Source: Chryseosolibacter sp964493505
GTDB lineage: Bacteria; Bacteroidota; Bacteroidia; Cytophagales; Cyclobacteriaceae
Direction of reading: 5' to 3'
DNA: 64,000 bases
Assembly (NCBI GenBank): GCA_964493505.1
Contig: CAZBNP010000018.1
Span: forward strand, 1-64,000
Every line of letters begins with the position of its first letter. Within the stretch, counting starts at the first letter, position 1. The notes below the pieces were generated by a model. It saw only the letters and a program-made list of their open reading frames with translations, was not told the origin of the DNA and did not search any database. A program made the translations under genes and the position numbers. Below, in pieces: positions 1-7,164 of the stretch.

Positions 1-99
1 GTCGCGATGCCGGATATCGTTCGTCGCGATGCCGGATATCGTTCGTCGCGATGCCGGATATCGTTCGTCGCGATGCCCGATATCGTTCGTCGCGATGCC
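1..99. repeat. Tandem 22-nt REP-like array (cut by window edge)
   Basis: Four 22-nt units lie head to tail at 1-22, 23-44, 45-66 and 67-88, and a fifth breaks off near 99. The unit contains GATGCCGGATATCGTTC. The first three are identical and the fourth has one change (CCGGA to CCCGA). The junction sequence ATATCGTTCGTCGC is the reverse complement of the core found beside the transposase at 238-252 and 901-915, so the array belongs to the same REP family in opposite orientation. The array probably continues to the left of the window. There are no unique spacers between units, so it is not a CRISPR array. Confidence 0.85.
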
Positions 100-252
100 T
101 CGGGTTGAAACCCCAGGCTACTCTATCGCCCGTCGCTACGCGACTTGGTGTGGGGCAAAATCCCGTAGGGATGACCGATAGGTAGCCGGGGCTTTCAAGC
201 CCCGGCTAATGATGCAATCCTATCCTAGTCCCGTAGGGACGAACGATATTAT
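97..252. repeat. REP-like palindromes upstream of the RAYT gene
   Basis: Several short palindromes are packed here. They are an imperfect stem-loop at 97-118, a GTCGC/GCGAC hairpin with loop TAC at 132-144, a CCC/GGG hairpin at 161-171, a perfect 11-bp stem with a 2-nt loop at 184-207 (arms AGCCGGGGCTT and AAGCCCCGGCT), and GTCCC/GGGAC with loop GTA at 228-240. The last is followed by the core GACGAACGATATTAT at 238-252. The same core occurs in direct orientation after the transposase, which suggests these are the substrates of the adjacent Y1 enzyme. That link is inference. Confidence 0.75.
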
Positions 253-331
253 GTCCGGTTTTTCTTTGTGGGTAGATAGCGGGCTCAGCGAGGTTTTTTT
301 TAAGTTCATGAACAATTTAAAGCCCTCTCTT

Positions 332-793
332 ATGGCAAATACCTATCATCAGGTCTATATTCAGACCGTTTTTGCTCCAAAGTATCGGAAAGCAGTTCTT
401 GTGGAAAAACATCGCCCGGAAATCTTTTCCGTAATAGCAACGCTGATTAAGGACTGCGATTGCAAACCCTACATTGTAAATGGGGTGTCGGATCACGTCC
501 ATTGCTTCTTCGGTCTCAAGCCGAAGATATCGATCTCCGATCTCATGCAGGTCGTAAAAGCCAAGTCTTCAAAACACATCAATGAGCAGGGTCTGACACA
601 CCGCCGTTTTGAATGGCAGGTCGGCTATGGCGCATTCTCTTACAGCCGGAAGCAGAGAGACGAAGTGTATAAATATATTCTCCGTCAGGAAGAGCACCAC
701 CGCCATCACACCTTCCGCGAGGAGTACATTGGTTTGCTGGATGAATTTGAGGTTCCTTACGAAGATCGTTATTTGTTTGAAGACCTTCAATAG
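332..793 (+). CDS. REP-associated tyrosine transposase (IS200-like, Y1_Tnp)
   Basis: Single-domain Y1 HUH transposase of about 153 residues, the size of the IS200/RAYT family. The HUH motif is seen as DHVHCFF near the middle. The likely catalytic tyrosine lies in the helix reading VYKYILRQEEHH, which matches the family pattern, and the C-terminal EEYIGLL and YLFEDL blocks are also typical. The frame is open upstream to 209, but homologues begin at MANTYHQ, so I place the start at 332; 308 is an alternative. Such enzymes nick and rejoin single-stranded DNA at hairpins. The gene is flanked on both sides by REP-like hairpins with a shared 15-nt core and has no other transposon genes, which fits a domesticated RAYT better than a self-mobile IS. 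The frame is intact. Confidence 0.9.
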   Translation: MANTYHQVYIQTVFAPKYRKAVLVEKHRPEIFSVIATLIKDCDCKPYIVNGVSDHVHCFFGLKPKISISDLMQVVKAKSSKHINEQGLTHRRFEWQVGYGAFSYSRKQRDEVYKYILRQEEHHRHHTFREEYIGLLDEFEVPYEDRYLFEDLQ

Positions 794-800
794 AGGAGGT

Positions 801-915
801 TCTTATTATCGGCCATCCCTCCGGGATGTGATGCACAGCGAGTCACGTATCGACGAACCGGGCATTCAATCCCGGCGATGTAACGATTAAGTCGCGTAGC
901 GACGAACGATATTAT
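801..915. repeat. REP-like palindromes downstream of the RAYT gene
   Basis: Contains an ATCCCTCCGGGAT palindrome at 815-827, a CCGGG/CCCGG inverted repeat at 858-875 and the hairpin GTCGC/GCGAC with loop GTA at 891-903. The hairpin runs into GACGAACGATATTAT at 901-915, identical over 15 nt to 238-252. It is the right boundary of the island around the transposase. Confidence 0.75.
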
Positions 916-933
916 CGATCATTTCTCCGGGAT

Positions 934-1344
934 TTAATTCAAATCATAACTGAACTCCTGTCCAATCATTTTTTTGATTTCATCACGGGTGAGTGGCTTG
1001 TTGAAATAGTATTTGATGCCGAGTTCTTTGGCGCGGGCCAGATCTCCCGGGTCGGCGGATGAGGTTAGTACAACAATGGTAATGGCGCTTTTTTCGGGCA
1101 AGTCCATAAGCGCGAAGGCTTCAATAAATTCATACCCGTTCATGATGGGCATGTTAAGGTCCAGAAAGATGATGTCGGGCCGCTGAACAGTTCCTTTTTT
1201 GTACTCCTCCAGAAGCTCCAGCGCCTGCTTACCGTTAAGGGCAAAATGGATTTCGTTAGCCAGCCCCAGTGAAGTGATCGTTTTTTCACTCAGGAAGTTG
1301 AAGATCTTGTCATCGTCAACCAATATTATGTTCTTCTTTCTCAT
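934..1344 (-). CDS. Stand-alone response regulator receiver protein
   Basis: A 136-residue CheY-like protein made only of a receiver domain. The acidic pocket is D10-D12, the phosphoacceptor is D62 in the stretch FLDLNMP, the switch residue is T94 and the conserved lysine is K116, followed by proline. There is no DNA-binding or enzymatic output domain, so it must act by protein contact or as a phosphorelay carrier. No kinase gene is adjacent; the nearest in the window is the histidine kinase at 39-40 kb. It stands alone between the REP island and nrdA. Target and signal cannot be told from sequence. Confidence 0.9.
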   Translation of the reverse strand: MRKKNIILVDDDKIFNFLSEKTITSLGLANEIHFALNGKQALELLEEYKKGTVQRPDIIFLDLNMPIMNGYEFIEAFALMDLPEKSAITIVVLTSSADPGDLARAKELGIKYYFNKPLTRDEIKKMIGQEFSYDLN

Positions 1345-1480
1345 ATCTTCTGGCTTTCAATTCGAAAATAAAGGAAAAACGTTCGTGTAATATACGTAAT
1401 TTCTCGGGTTACACCGGTTATTGTCGGTAGATGGTCGTCAGGCGTAGTTGACCTTTTGGAATTGAGCAATTATTTCGGTC

Positions 1481-1509
1481 AAAAAAAAGCCCCAACACTG
1501 TCGGGGCTT
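1481..1509 (-). terminator. Rho-independent terminator after nrdA
   Basis: Perfect 7-bp stem (1487-1493 with 1503-1509, arms AAGCCCC/GGGGCTT) and a 9-nt loop. Read on the minus strand it is followed by a run of eight T (1481-1488), 16 nt after the nrdA stop. Confidence 0.9.
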
Positions 1510-1524
1510 GATTCGTTTTGCGTT

Positions 1525-3963
1525 TTAACTGCCACAGGCTTCGCACGCATCGGGATTGTCTAGTGAACACGACATATCCGCTCTGTTCTGTTCGTATTGC
1601 AGGCTTTGCTGCGGTTCCTTGCCCGCGATAGCTGCGACCGGTTCGGCAGCTGCGTTTAGCAGCATCGTGCCGTGTGCGGTAGGTTCTTTGATAGCCGCCT
1701 TGTCGAGCGTGAACTTGATCGCATCGGCAGCGGCGGTAGACCTGAGGTAATACATACCCGTCTTCAGACCTTTCTTCCAGGCGTAGAAGTGCATGGACGT
1801 CAGTTTTCCGAAGTTCGGATCTGTCAGGTGAATATTCAGGCTTTGTGACTGACAGATGTAGGCACCGCGCTCAGCAGACATATCAATGATAGCCTTCTGT
1901 GAAATTTCCCACACGGTTTTGTAGATATCCTTGATGTTTTGAGGAATCTCCGGTATGGCCTGGACTGATCCGTTTGTCGAGATCAGTTTCTGACGCATTG
2001 TTTCGCTCCAAAGTCCGAGGTCGATGAGATCCTTCATCAGGTGCTTGTTGGCAACGATGAAGTCGCCCGACAAAGTCCTGCGTGTATAGACGTTGGATGT
2101 GTAAGGTTCGAAGCATTCGTTGTTTCCCAGAATCTGTGATGTAGAAGCGGTAGGCATGGGAGCCACGAGCAGTGAGTTGCGCACACCGTGCTGCTTGACC
2201 TCCTGCTTGAGTTTGTCCCAACCCCAGCGGCCCGACGAAGGCGTAACGCCCCACATATCGAACTGGAAGATACCTTTTGAAACAGGGGAGCCCTTGAACG
2301 TTTCGTAAGGTCCGTATTTCATTGCTTCTTCCATCGATGCCTCCATCGCCGCAAAGTAGATCGTCTCGAAGATATCCTGGTTCAGACCGCGTGCCTCGTC
2401 GCTGTCGAAAGGCATCCGCAGCATAATAAAGGCATCCGCGAGGCCCTGAACACCGAGCCCGATAGGACGGTGTCTCATGTTTGAACGACGGGCTTCTTCG
2501 ATAGGATAGTAGTTCAGGTCGATCACCTTGTTAAGGTTGCGTGTAACAACCTTGGTGATTTCATAGAGCTTTTGATGATCGAACTTGCCATCTTCCGTCA
2601 CGAATTTTGGCAATGCCAGCGACGCCAGGTTACAGACAGCCACCTCATCCGGTGAGGTGTACTCGATGATCTCTGTGCAGAGGTTACTCGATTTGATGGT
2701 TCCGAGGTTCTTCTGATTCGATTTCCTGTTTGCCGCGTCTTTGTAAAGGATGTACGGGGTACCGGTCTCGATCTGCGACTCAAGCACTTCAAACCAAAGA
2801 TCTTGTGCTTTCACCTGTCTCCGGAACTTGTTTTCGTTTTCGTATTTCAGGTAAAGACGTTCAAAATCCTCGCCCCACACGTCGGCTAAGCCGGGCGCTT
2901 CGTTTGGATCGAAGAGGGACCACATTTCGTTGTTCTCGACCCGTTTCATGAACAGGTCTGAGATCCACAGAGCGTAGAAGAGATCACGTGCTCTCAACTC
3001 ATCTTTTCCGTGGTTCTTCTTGAGATCAAGGAAGTCGAAGATATCTGCGTGCCAGGGTTCGAGATAGATAGCGAAGCTGCCTTTGCGCTTGCCACCGCCC
3101 TGGTCTACATAACGCGCCGTCATGTCAAAATTTCGCAGCATCGGAACGATCCCGTTGGAAGTTCCGCCTGTGCCTTTGATATACGATCCCTTGGCGCGTA
3201 CGTTGTGGATGCTGAGCCCGATGCCCCCGGCAGATTGCGAGATCTTCGCGCATTGCTTCAGCGTGTCATAAATACCGTCGATGCTATCATCCTTCATGGT
3301 GAGAAGGAAGCATGACGACAGCTGTGGTTTGGGTGTTCCCGCGTTAAAGAGTGTCGGTGTTGCGTGGGTAAACCATTTTTCCGACATGAGGTTATAGGTC
3401 TCTATCGCCGCGGGAATATCGTCGCCGTGAATACCGACGGCAACGCGCATGATCATGTGCTGAGGGCGTTCGACGGTTTTCCCGTCGAGTCTCATCAGGT
3501 AAGAGCGTTCGAGTGTTTTGAATCCAAAGAAATCGTAACTGAAGTCGCGGTCGTAAAGGATCGCCTGATCCAGTTCAGCGGCGTGTTCCTTGATGACTTT
3601 CCAGGTTTCTTTCGATATCATCGGCGCGTTCTGTCCGGTCTTCGGATCGACGTGCTGATACAGGCGTTTCATTGTATTGGAGAACGACTTGCTCGTTACC
3701 TTGTGTAGGTTAGAAACGGCAATCCGCGCAGCGAGCTTCGCGAAATCGGGGTGCCGGGTTGCCATTGTTGCAGCTATCTCCGCTGCCAGGTTGTCGAGTT
3801 CCTTGGTGGATACACCATCATAGAGGCCATTGATCACCTTCATGGCCACTTCTACCGGATTGACGAACTTGGGATCGAGACCGTAGCAAAGTTTCTCTAT
3901 GCGTGCGGTGATTTTGTCAAACTTTACTGATTCTCGGCGTCCGTCACGTTTTACTACAAGCAT
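1525..3963 (-). CDS. nrdA: Ribonucleoside-diphosphate reductase, alpha (catalytic) subunit, class Ia
   Basis: Large subunit (812 residues) that reduces ribonucleoside diphosphates to deoxy forms using the radical of NrdB. An N-terminal ATP-cone (about residues 1-90) for allosteric control of activity is present. The redox and radical cysteines are visible as C218 (SSCFL), C429 (NLCTE, with N427 and E431) and C444 (VAVCN). The tyrosine pair of the radical path is in MYYLRS. The C-terminal tail ends with the swinging thiol pair C807/C810, which takes electrons from thioredoxin or glutaredoxin. Length and motifs are complete. It lies 57 nt behind nrdB on the same strand, so an nrdB-nrdA operon is likely, closed by the terminator at 1481-1509. 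Confidence 0.98.
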   Translation of the reverse strand: MLVVKRDGRRESVKFDKITARIEKLCYGLDPKFVNPVEVAMKVINGLYDGVSTKELDNLAAEIAATMATRHPDFAKLAARIAVSNLHKVTSKSFSNTMKRLYQHVDPKTGQNAPMISKETWKVIKEHAAELDQAILYDRDFSYDFFGFKTLERSYLMRLDGKTVERPQHMIMRVAVGIHGDDIPAAIETYNLMSEKWFTHATPTLFNAGTPKPQLSSCFLLTMKDDSIDGIYDTLKQCAKISQSAGGIGLSIHNVRAKGSYIKGTGGTSNGIVPMLRNFDMTARYVDQGGGKRKGSFAIYLEPWHADIFDFLDLKKNHGKDELRARDLFYALWISDLFMKRVENNEMWSLFDPNEAPGLADVWGEDFERLYLKYENENKFRRQVKAQDLWFEVLESQIETGTPYILYKDAANRKSNQKNLGTIKSSNLCTEIIEYTSPDEVAVCNLASLALPKFVTEDGKFDHQKLYEITKVVTRNLNKVIDLNYYPIEEARRSNMRHRPIGLGVQGLADAFIMLRMPFDSDEARGLNQDIFETIYFAAMEASMEEAMKYGPYETFKGSPVSKGIFQFDMWGVTPSSGRWGWDKLKQEVKQHGVRNSLLVAPMPTASTSQILGNNECFEPYTSNVYTRRTLSGDFIVANKHLMKDLIDLGLWSETMRQKLISTNGSVQAIPEIPQNIKDIYKTVWEISQKAIIDMSAERGAYICQSQSLNIHLTDPNFGKLTSMHFYAWKKGLKTGMYYLRSTAAADAIKFTLDKAAIKEPTAHGTMLLNAAAEPVAAIAGKEPQQSLQYEQNRADMSCSLDNPDACEACGS

Positions 3964-4020
3964 CTTCGAAATAGGGTTGTAATGATTGAAAAAGAACAGT
4001 TTAAAAAGTGATTGAATGTA

Positions 4021-5013
4021 TTAAAAATCCTCGTTCAAAGAAAACTTTGGTGAAGAATCTTTTTCGGTGCTATTCATTACACCGGCTTTTTGGTATTCAG
4101 CCACGCGCTTCTCGAAGAAATTCGTTTTCCCTCGAAGCGAGATCATATCCATGAAGTCGAACGGGTTAGTAGCGTTGTAAATTTTAGTGCCGACGAGTTC
4201 GTTGAGCAGGCGGTCTGCGACAAACTCGATGTATTGGCGCATTTGGGCGGCATTCATCCCGATCAGGTTGACCGGCAGGGCATCCGTTACAAATTCCTTC
4301 TCAATCTCCACGGCGTCTTTGATGATCCCGATAACGCTTTCTTTCGGAAGTTTGTTCACCACGTGGTGGTTATAAATGTGGCAGGCAAAATCGCAATGCA
4401 GTCCTTCGTCGCGCGAGATCAACTCATTGGAGAAACTGAGGCCCGGCATCAGGCCACGTTTCTTCAGCCAGAAAATCGAGCAGAAAGAGCCGGAGAAGAA
4501 AATTCCCTCCACGGCCGCGAAGGCTACCAGCCTCTCGGCAAAATTTCCCTGATCGATCCAGCGCAACGCCCAGTCGGCTTTTTTCTTGACGCAATCCATC
4601 GTCTCGACCGCGCGAAATAGCTTGTCTTTCTCCTTTGGATCCTTGACGTAGGTATCGATCAGAAGGGAGTAGGTTTCCGAATGGATGTTCTCAATGGCGA
4701 TCTGAAAACCGTAAAAGAATTTGGCCTCGGTATACTGAACCTCTCCAACGAAATGTTCAGCCAGATTTTCATTCACGATCCCATCGCTTGCCGCAAAAAA
4801 TGCCAGTACGTGAGTGATGAAATGACGCTCCCCGTCATTGAGATTCTCCCAGTCCCGAAGGTCATGCCCCAGGTCTATTTCCTCCGCTGTCCAGAAACTG
4901 GCTTCCGCCTGTTTATAGAATTTCCAGATGTCGTGGTGAACGATAGGGAACAGGACAAAACGGTTTTTGTTTTCTCTTAAAATCGGTTCTTCACTCGGGG
5001 ATACTTGGCTCAT
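4021..5013 (-). CDS. nrdB: Ribonucleoside-diphosphate reductase, beta (radical) subunit, class Ia
   Basis: Ferritin-like small subunit (330 residues) carrying the diiron site and tyrosyl radical. By comparison with mouse R2 the metal ligands are D77, E108, H111, E169, E203 and H206, and the radical tyrosine is Y115 (pattern ENIHSETY). All are present, so this is a class Ia Tyr-radical enzyme, not a Tyr-less class Ic form. The protein is strikingly close to eukaryotic R2 along its length, known for Bacteroidetes NrdB. It precedes nrdA in the order nrdB-nrdA. The C-terminal peptide that docks on NrdA ends in NEDF. Candidate regulatory sites lie upstream at 5036-5072 and 5205-5236. Confidence 0.98.
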   Translation of the reverse strand: MSQVSPSEEPILRENKNRFVLFPIVHHDIWKFYKQAEASFWTAEEIDLGHDLRDWENLNDGERHFITHVLAFFAASDGIVNENLAEHFVGEVQYTEAKFFYGFQIAIENIHSETYSLLIDTYVKDPKEKDKLFRAVETMDCVKKKADWALRWIDQGNFAERLVAFAAVEGIFFSGSFCSIFWLKKRGLMPGLSFSNELISRDEGLHCDFACHIYNHHVVNKLPKESVIGIIKDAVEIEKEFVTDALPVNLIGMNAAQMRQYIEFVADRLLNELVGTKIYNATNPFDFMDMISLRGKTNFFEKRVAEYQKAGVMNSTEKDSSPKFSLNEDF

Positions 5014-5035
5014 AATGCGGTGCTTTTAAGGTTAA

Positions 5036-5072
5036 CAAAATATACTAACAGATAACGGCGTGCGCCTTATCT
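5036..5072 (-). promoter_or_regulatory. Probable nrdB promoter with overlapping inverted repeat
   Basis: On the minus strand TATATTTTG (5036-5044) resembles the Bacteroidetes -7 element TAnnTTTG with one extra base, 23 nt before the nrdB start. Directly upstream is an inverted repeat with arms AGATAA (5050-5055) and TTATCT (5067-5072), an unpaired C at 5056, and inner arms GGCG/CGCC around a 2-nt centre. Its position between the -7 and -33 regions suggests an operator. It does not match the NrdR box as I know it. Confidence 0.45.
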
Positions 5073-5204
5073 GGTTCTTTGTAATAATTCCTTGGCCTGG
5101 CTTTGCGAAGTAGCGTGAATTCCTACGTCTGTCAGGGTTAAGTGTACAAATCAAATCAATAAAACAGTAATTCAAAAACGCTGATTCCAGCTCAATTTCG
5201 CAGT

Positions 5205-5236
5205 TTGTGGATATCTTGTGGATATTTTGTGGAATT
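5205..5236 (+). promoter_or_regulatory. Three phased DnaA-box-like repeats
   Basis: TTGTGGATAT occurs at 5205-5214 and again at 5216-5225, and a weaker copy TTGTGGAATT at 5227-5236. The spacing is exactly 11 nt, about one helical turn, so all copies face the same side. The first two match 8 of 9 bases of the DnaA consensus TGTGGATAA. They sit in the 410-nt gap between divergent nrdB and rplU. DnaA control of nrd genes is established in E. coli; its use here is inference. Confidence 0.5.
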
Positions 5237-5393
5237 ATAAGTGATTGTACTATAGTAGTTTAAAAGCCATGTCCTTCTACCAAAGGTTTGATAGGGCAGA
5301 GGATGATTTTGGAGAAAAAATATTTTTCTCCTGCAAAACCAACATTGAGGAAGAAAAAATCCAGGCCGGGTGTTAATTGACATTGGATTTTCT

Positions 5394-5401
5394 TACCTTT
5401 G
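5394..5401 (+). promoter_or_regulatory. rplU promoter -7 element
   Basis: TACCTTTG fits TAnnTTTG exactly and ends 22 nt before the rplU start. A TTG at 5377-5379 is closer than the usual 19-21 nt, so the -33 element is uncertain. Confidence 0.6.
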
Positions 5402-5423
5402 CAGTCCTATTTTTCAAAATACT

Positions 5424-5732
5424 ATGTACGCAATTGTAGACATTGCCGGAAAACAGTTCAAAGTGGCTAAAGATCAATATATCTATGCCCCGAAATTGGA
5501 AGGAGAAGCAGGCTCATCCGTGAGTTTTGAGAATGTCCTCCTGGTCGATAACGGCGGTTCGATCGATATTGGCGCCCCTACTGTCAAAGGAATCACGGTT
5601 TCAGGTAAGATCCTGGAACACGTCAAAGGCAATAAGGTGATTGTCTTTAAGAAAAAACGCAGAAAAGGATACCAGGTGAAAAATGGCCACCGCCAGCAAT
5701 TCACCAAGGTTCAGATTGAAAGTATCGGTTAA
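5424..5732 (+). CDS. rplU: 50S ribosomal protein L21
   Basis: 102-residue L21, which binds 23S rRNA in the large subunit. It begins MYAIVDIAGKQF and has the family's basic block KKKRRKGYQVKNGHRQ near the C-terminus. The frame is open upstream to 5370, but those 18 codons overlap the -7 promoter element at 5394-5401, so translation starts at 5424. It is followed by rpmA after 38 nt, the standard L21-L27 pair. Confidence 0.97.
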   Translation: MYAIVDIAGKQFKVAKDQYIYAPKLEGEAGSSVSFENVLLVDNGGSIDIGAPTVKGITVSGKILEHVKGNKVIVFKKKRRKGYQVKNGHRQQFTKVQIESIG

Positions 5733-5770
5733 TATCCCGCGTAAACTATAGTCTTTAAAATTTTCTAGAA

Positions 5771-6034
5771 ATGGCACACAAGAAAGGCGAAGGTAAAGTA
5801 AAGAACGGTCGCGAATCGGAAAGCAAACGGTTGGGTGTTAAAGTATACGGTGGTCAGAAAGTTATCGCCGGCAACATTATCGTGCGCCAGCGCGGTACAA
5901 AACATCATCCCGGACAGAACGTCGGAATGGGCAAAGACCATACGCTGTTCGCACTGACTCCCGGTATTGTTATGTTCAAGAAAACCCGTGCGAACAAATC
6001 ATTCGTTTCCGTTCAGCCGGTAGCAGAAGCATAA
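5771..6034 (+). CDS. rpmA: 50S ribosomal protein L27
   Basis: 87-residue L27. It starts MAHKKGEGKVKNGRES and carries the family signature GQKVIAGNIIVRQRGTKHHPG. The N-terminal tail reaches the peptidyl transferase centre. There is no extra cleavable N-terminal extension of the Firmicutes type. It ends the rplU-rpmA operon; the terminator at 6063-6090 follows. Confidence 0.97.
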   Translation: MAHKKGEGKVKNGRESESKRLGVKVYGGQKVIAGNIIVRQRGTKHHPGQNVGMGKDHTLFALTPGIVMFKKTRANKSFVSVQPVAEA

Positions 6035-6062
6035 TTGCAGTTAAGCTTTAATTTTAATAGAT

Positions 6063-6090
6063 AGCCGGTTCCATCGAACCGGCTTTTTTT
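6063..6090 (+). terminator. Rho-independent terminator of rplU-rpmA
   Basis: Perfect 8-bp stem AGCCGGTT (6063-6070) with AACCGGCT (6077-6084), 6-nt loop, followed by a run of T to 6090. Confidence 0.93.
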
Positions 6091-6105
6091 ATTCACGCGT
6101 CGCTG

Positions 6106-6113
6106 TACTTTTG
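6106..6113 (+). promoter_or_regulatory. hemE promoter -7 element
   Basis: TACTTTTG is an exact TAnnTTTG match that ends only 8 nt before the hemE ATG at 6122. Transcription would start within a few bases of the start codon, giving an almost leaderless mRNA. The expected -33 region falls on the T-run of the rpmA terminator and shows no TTTG. Confidence 0.55.
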
Positions 6114-6121
6114 CATCCACC

Positions 6122-7150
6122 ATGACACTACAAAACTCACTACTACTTCAGGCAGCGCGAAAACAACCCGTTGAACGTACACCCGTATGGCTGATGCGTC
6201 AGGCGGGCCGCATACTTCCTGAATACAGGAAAGTCCGCGAGAGCGCCGGCGATTTCAAAACACTGGTGAAAACACCTGAACTCGCCGCCGAAGTCACTAT
6301 CCAACCCGTGGATATACTAGCCGTCGATGCCGCCATTATATTTTCGGATATCCTTGTGATCCCGGAGGCGATGGGGCTGAACTACGAGATGGAAGAGCGC
6401 CGTGGTCCCGTATTTCCGACGAAAATCACTACACCGAAAGACCTGGACAGACTTCACATCGCTCAGGCGGAGGAGTTGTCGTATGTGATGGACGCTATTG
6501 CCCTCACGAAACGCGAGTTGAATGGACGGGTCCCGCTGATCGGTTTTGCCGGCGCGCCATGGACGATATTCTCTTATATGATCGAAGGAAGTGGCAGCAA
6601 AACTTTCAGCGCCGCAAAAAAAATGCTGTACACGCACCCTGAGTATTCGCATCGCTTGCTCGGGATGATCACCGAAAGCACGATCAATTATCTGAAAGGT
6701 CAGGTTCGCGCGGGCGTGGACCTCATCCAGATATTCGACTCGTGGGCGGGGATACTGAGCCCGGAACAGTACCACACCTTTGCGTTGCCGTATATCTCAC
6801 GTATTTGTGACGCTATCACCGCCGTGCCCAAGACGGTATTCGCAAAAGGCGCGTTTTTCGCCCGCGCAAGTATGAACGCCATTTCCTGCGACGTAGTCGG
6901 CCTCGACTGGAATATGGGTATCTCAGAATCGAAAGATCTGCTTCGCGACAAAGTGTTGCAAGGCAACCTCGATCCTTGCGCCTTGTATGGTTCGTTTGAT
7001 GATATCAAACGCGAGACAAAAAAGATGTTGGATGCTTTTGGCGACCATCCCCACATCGCTAACCTCGGACACGGGCTGTATCCGGATACCGAAGTGGATA
7101 AGGTGAAGTGCTTTATTGAGACAATCCGCGAATCAACAGGGAGTAAATAG
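6122..7150 (+). CDS. hemE: Uroporphyrinogen decarboxylase
   Basis: 342-residue enzyme that removes four carboxyl groups from uroporphyrinogen III to give coproporphyrinogen III in heme synthesis; cytosolic, no metal needed. The N-terminal signature RTPVWLMRQAGR is at residues 19-30, and the second conserved block GFAGAPWTIFSYMIEG and the C-terminal NLGHGLYPDTE block are both present. Length is normal. No other heme gene is nearby. It converges on accD, with 14 nt between the two stops. Confidence 0.97.
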   Translation: MTLQNSLLLQAARKQPVERTPVWLMRQAGRILPEYRKVRESAGDFKTLVKTPELAAEVTIQPVDILAVDAAIIFSDILVIPEAMGLNYEMEERRGPVFPTKITTPKDLDRLHIAQAEELSYVMDAIALTKRELNGRVPLIGFAGAPWTIFSYMIEGSGSKTFSAAKKMLYTHPEYSHRLLGMITESTINYLKGQVRAGVDLIQIFDSWAGILSPEQYHTFALPYISRICDAITAVPKTVFAKGAFFARASMNAISCDVVGLDWNMGISESKDLLRDKVLQGNLDPCALYGSFDDIKRETKKMLDAFGDHPHIANLGHGLYPDTEVDKVKCFIETIRESTGSK

Positions 7151-7164
7151 TAGCCGGTAGCGCT

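Noticed and set aside
1..99. Possible CRISPR array
   Set aside because: Units are contiguous 22-mers with no unique spacers, and there are no cas genes.
209..331. Longer N-terminus for the transposase
   Set aside because: The 41 extra codons cover the REP core at 238-252 and do not resemble the family, which starts at MANTYHQ.
5192..5383. 63-codon frame on the minus strand upstream of nrdB
   Set aside because: It covers the DnaA-like repeats, has no family resemblance and uses atypical codons; more likely regulatory DNA.
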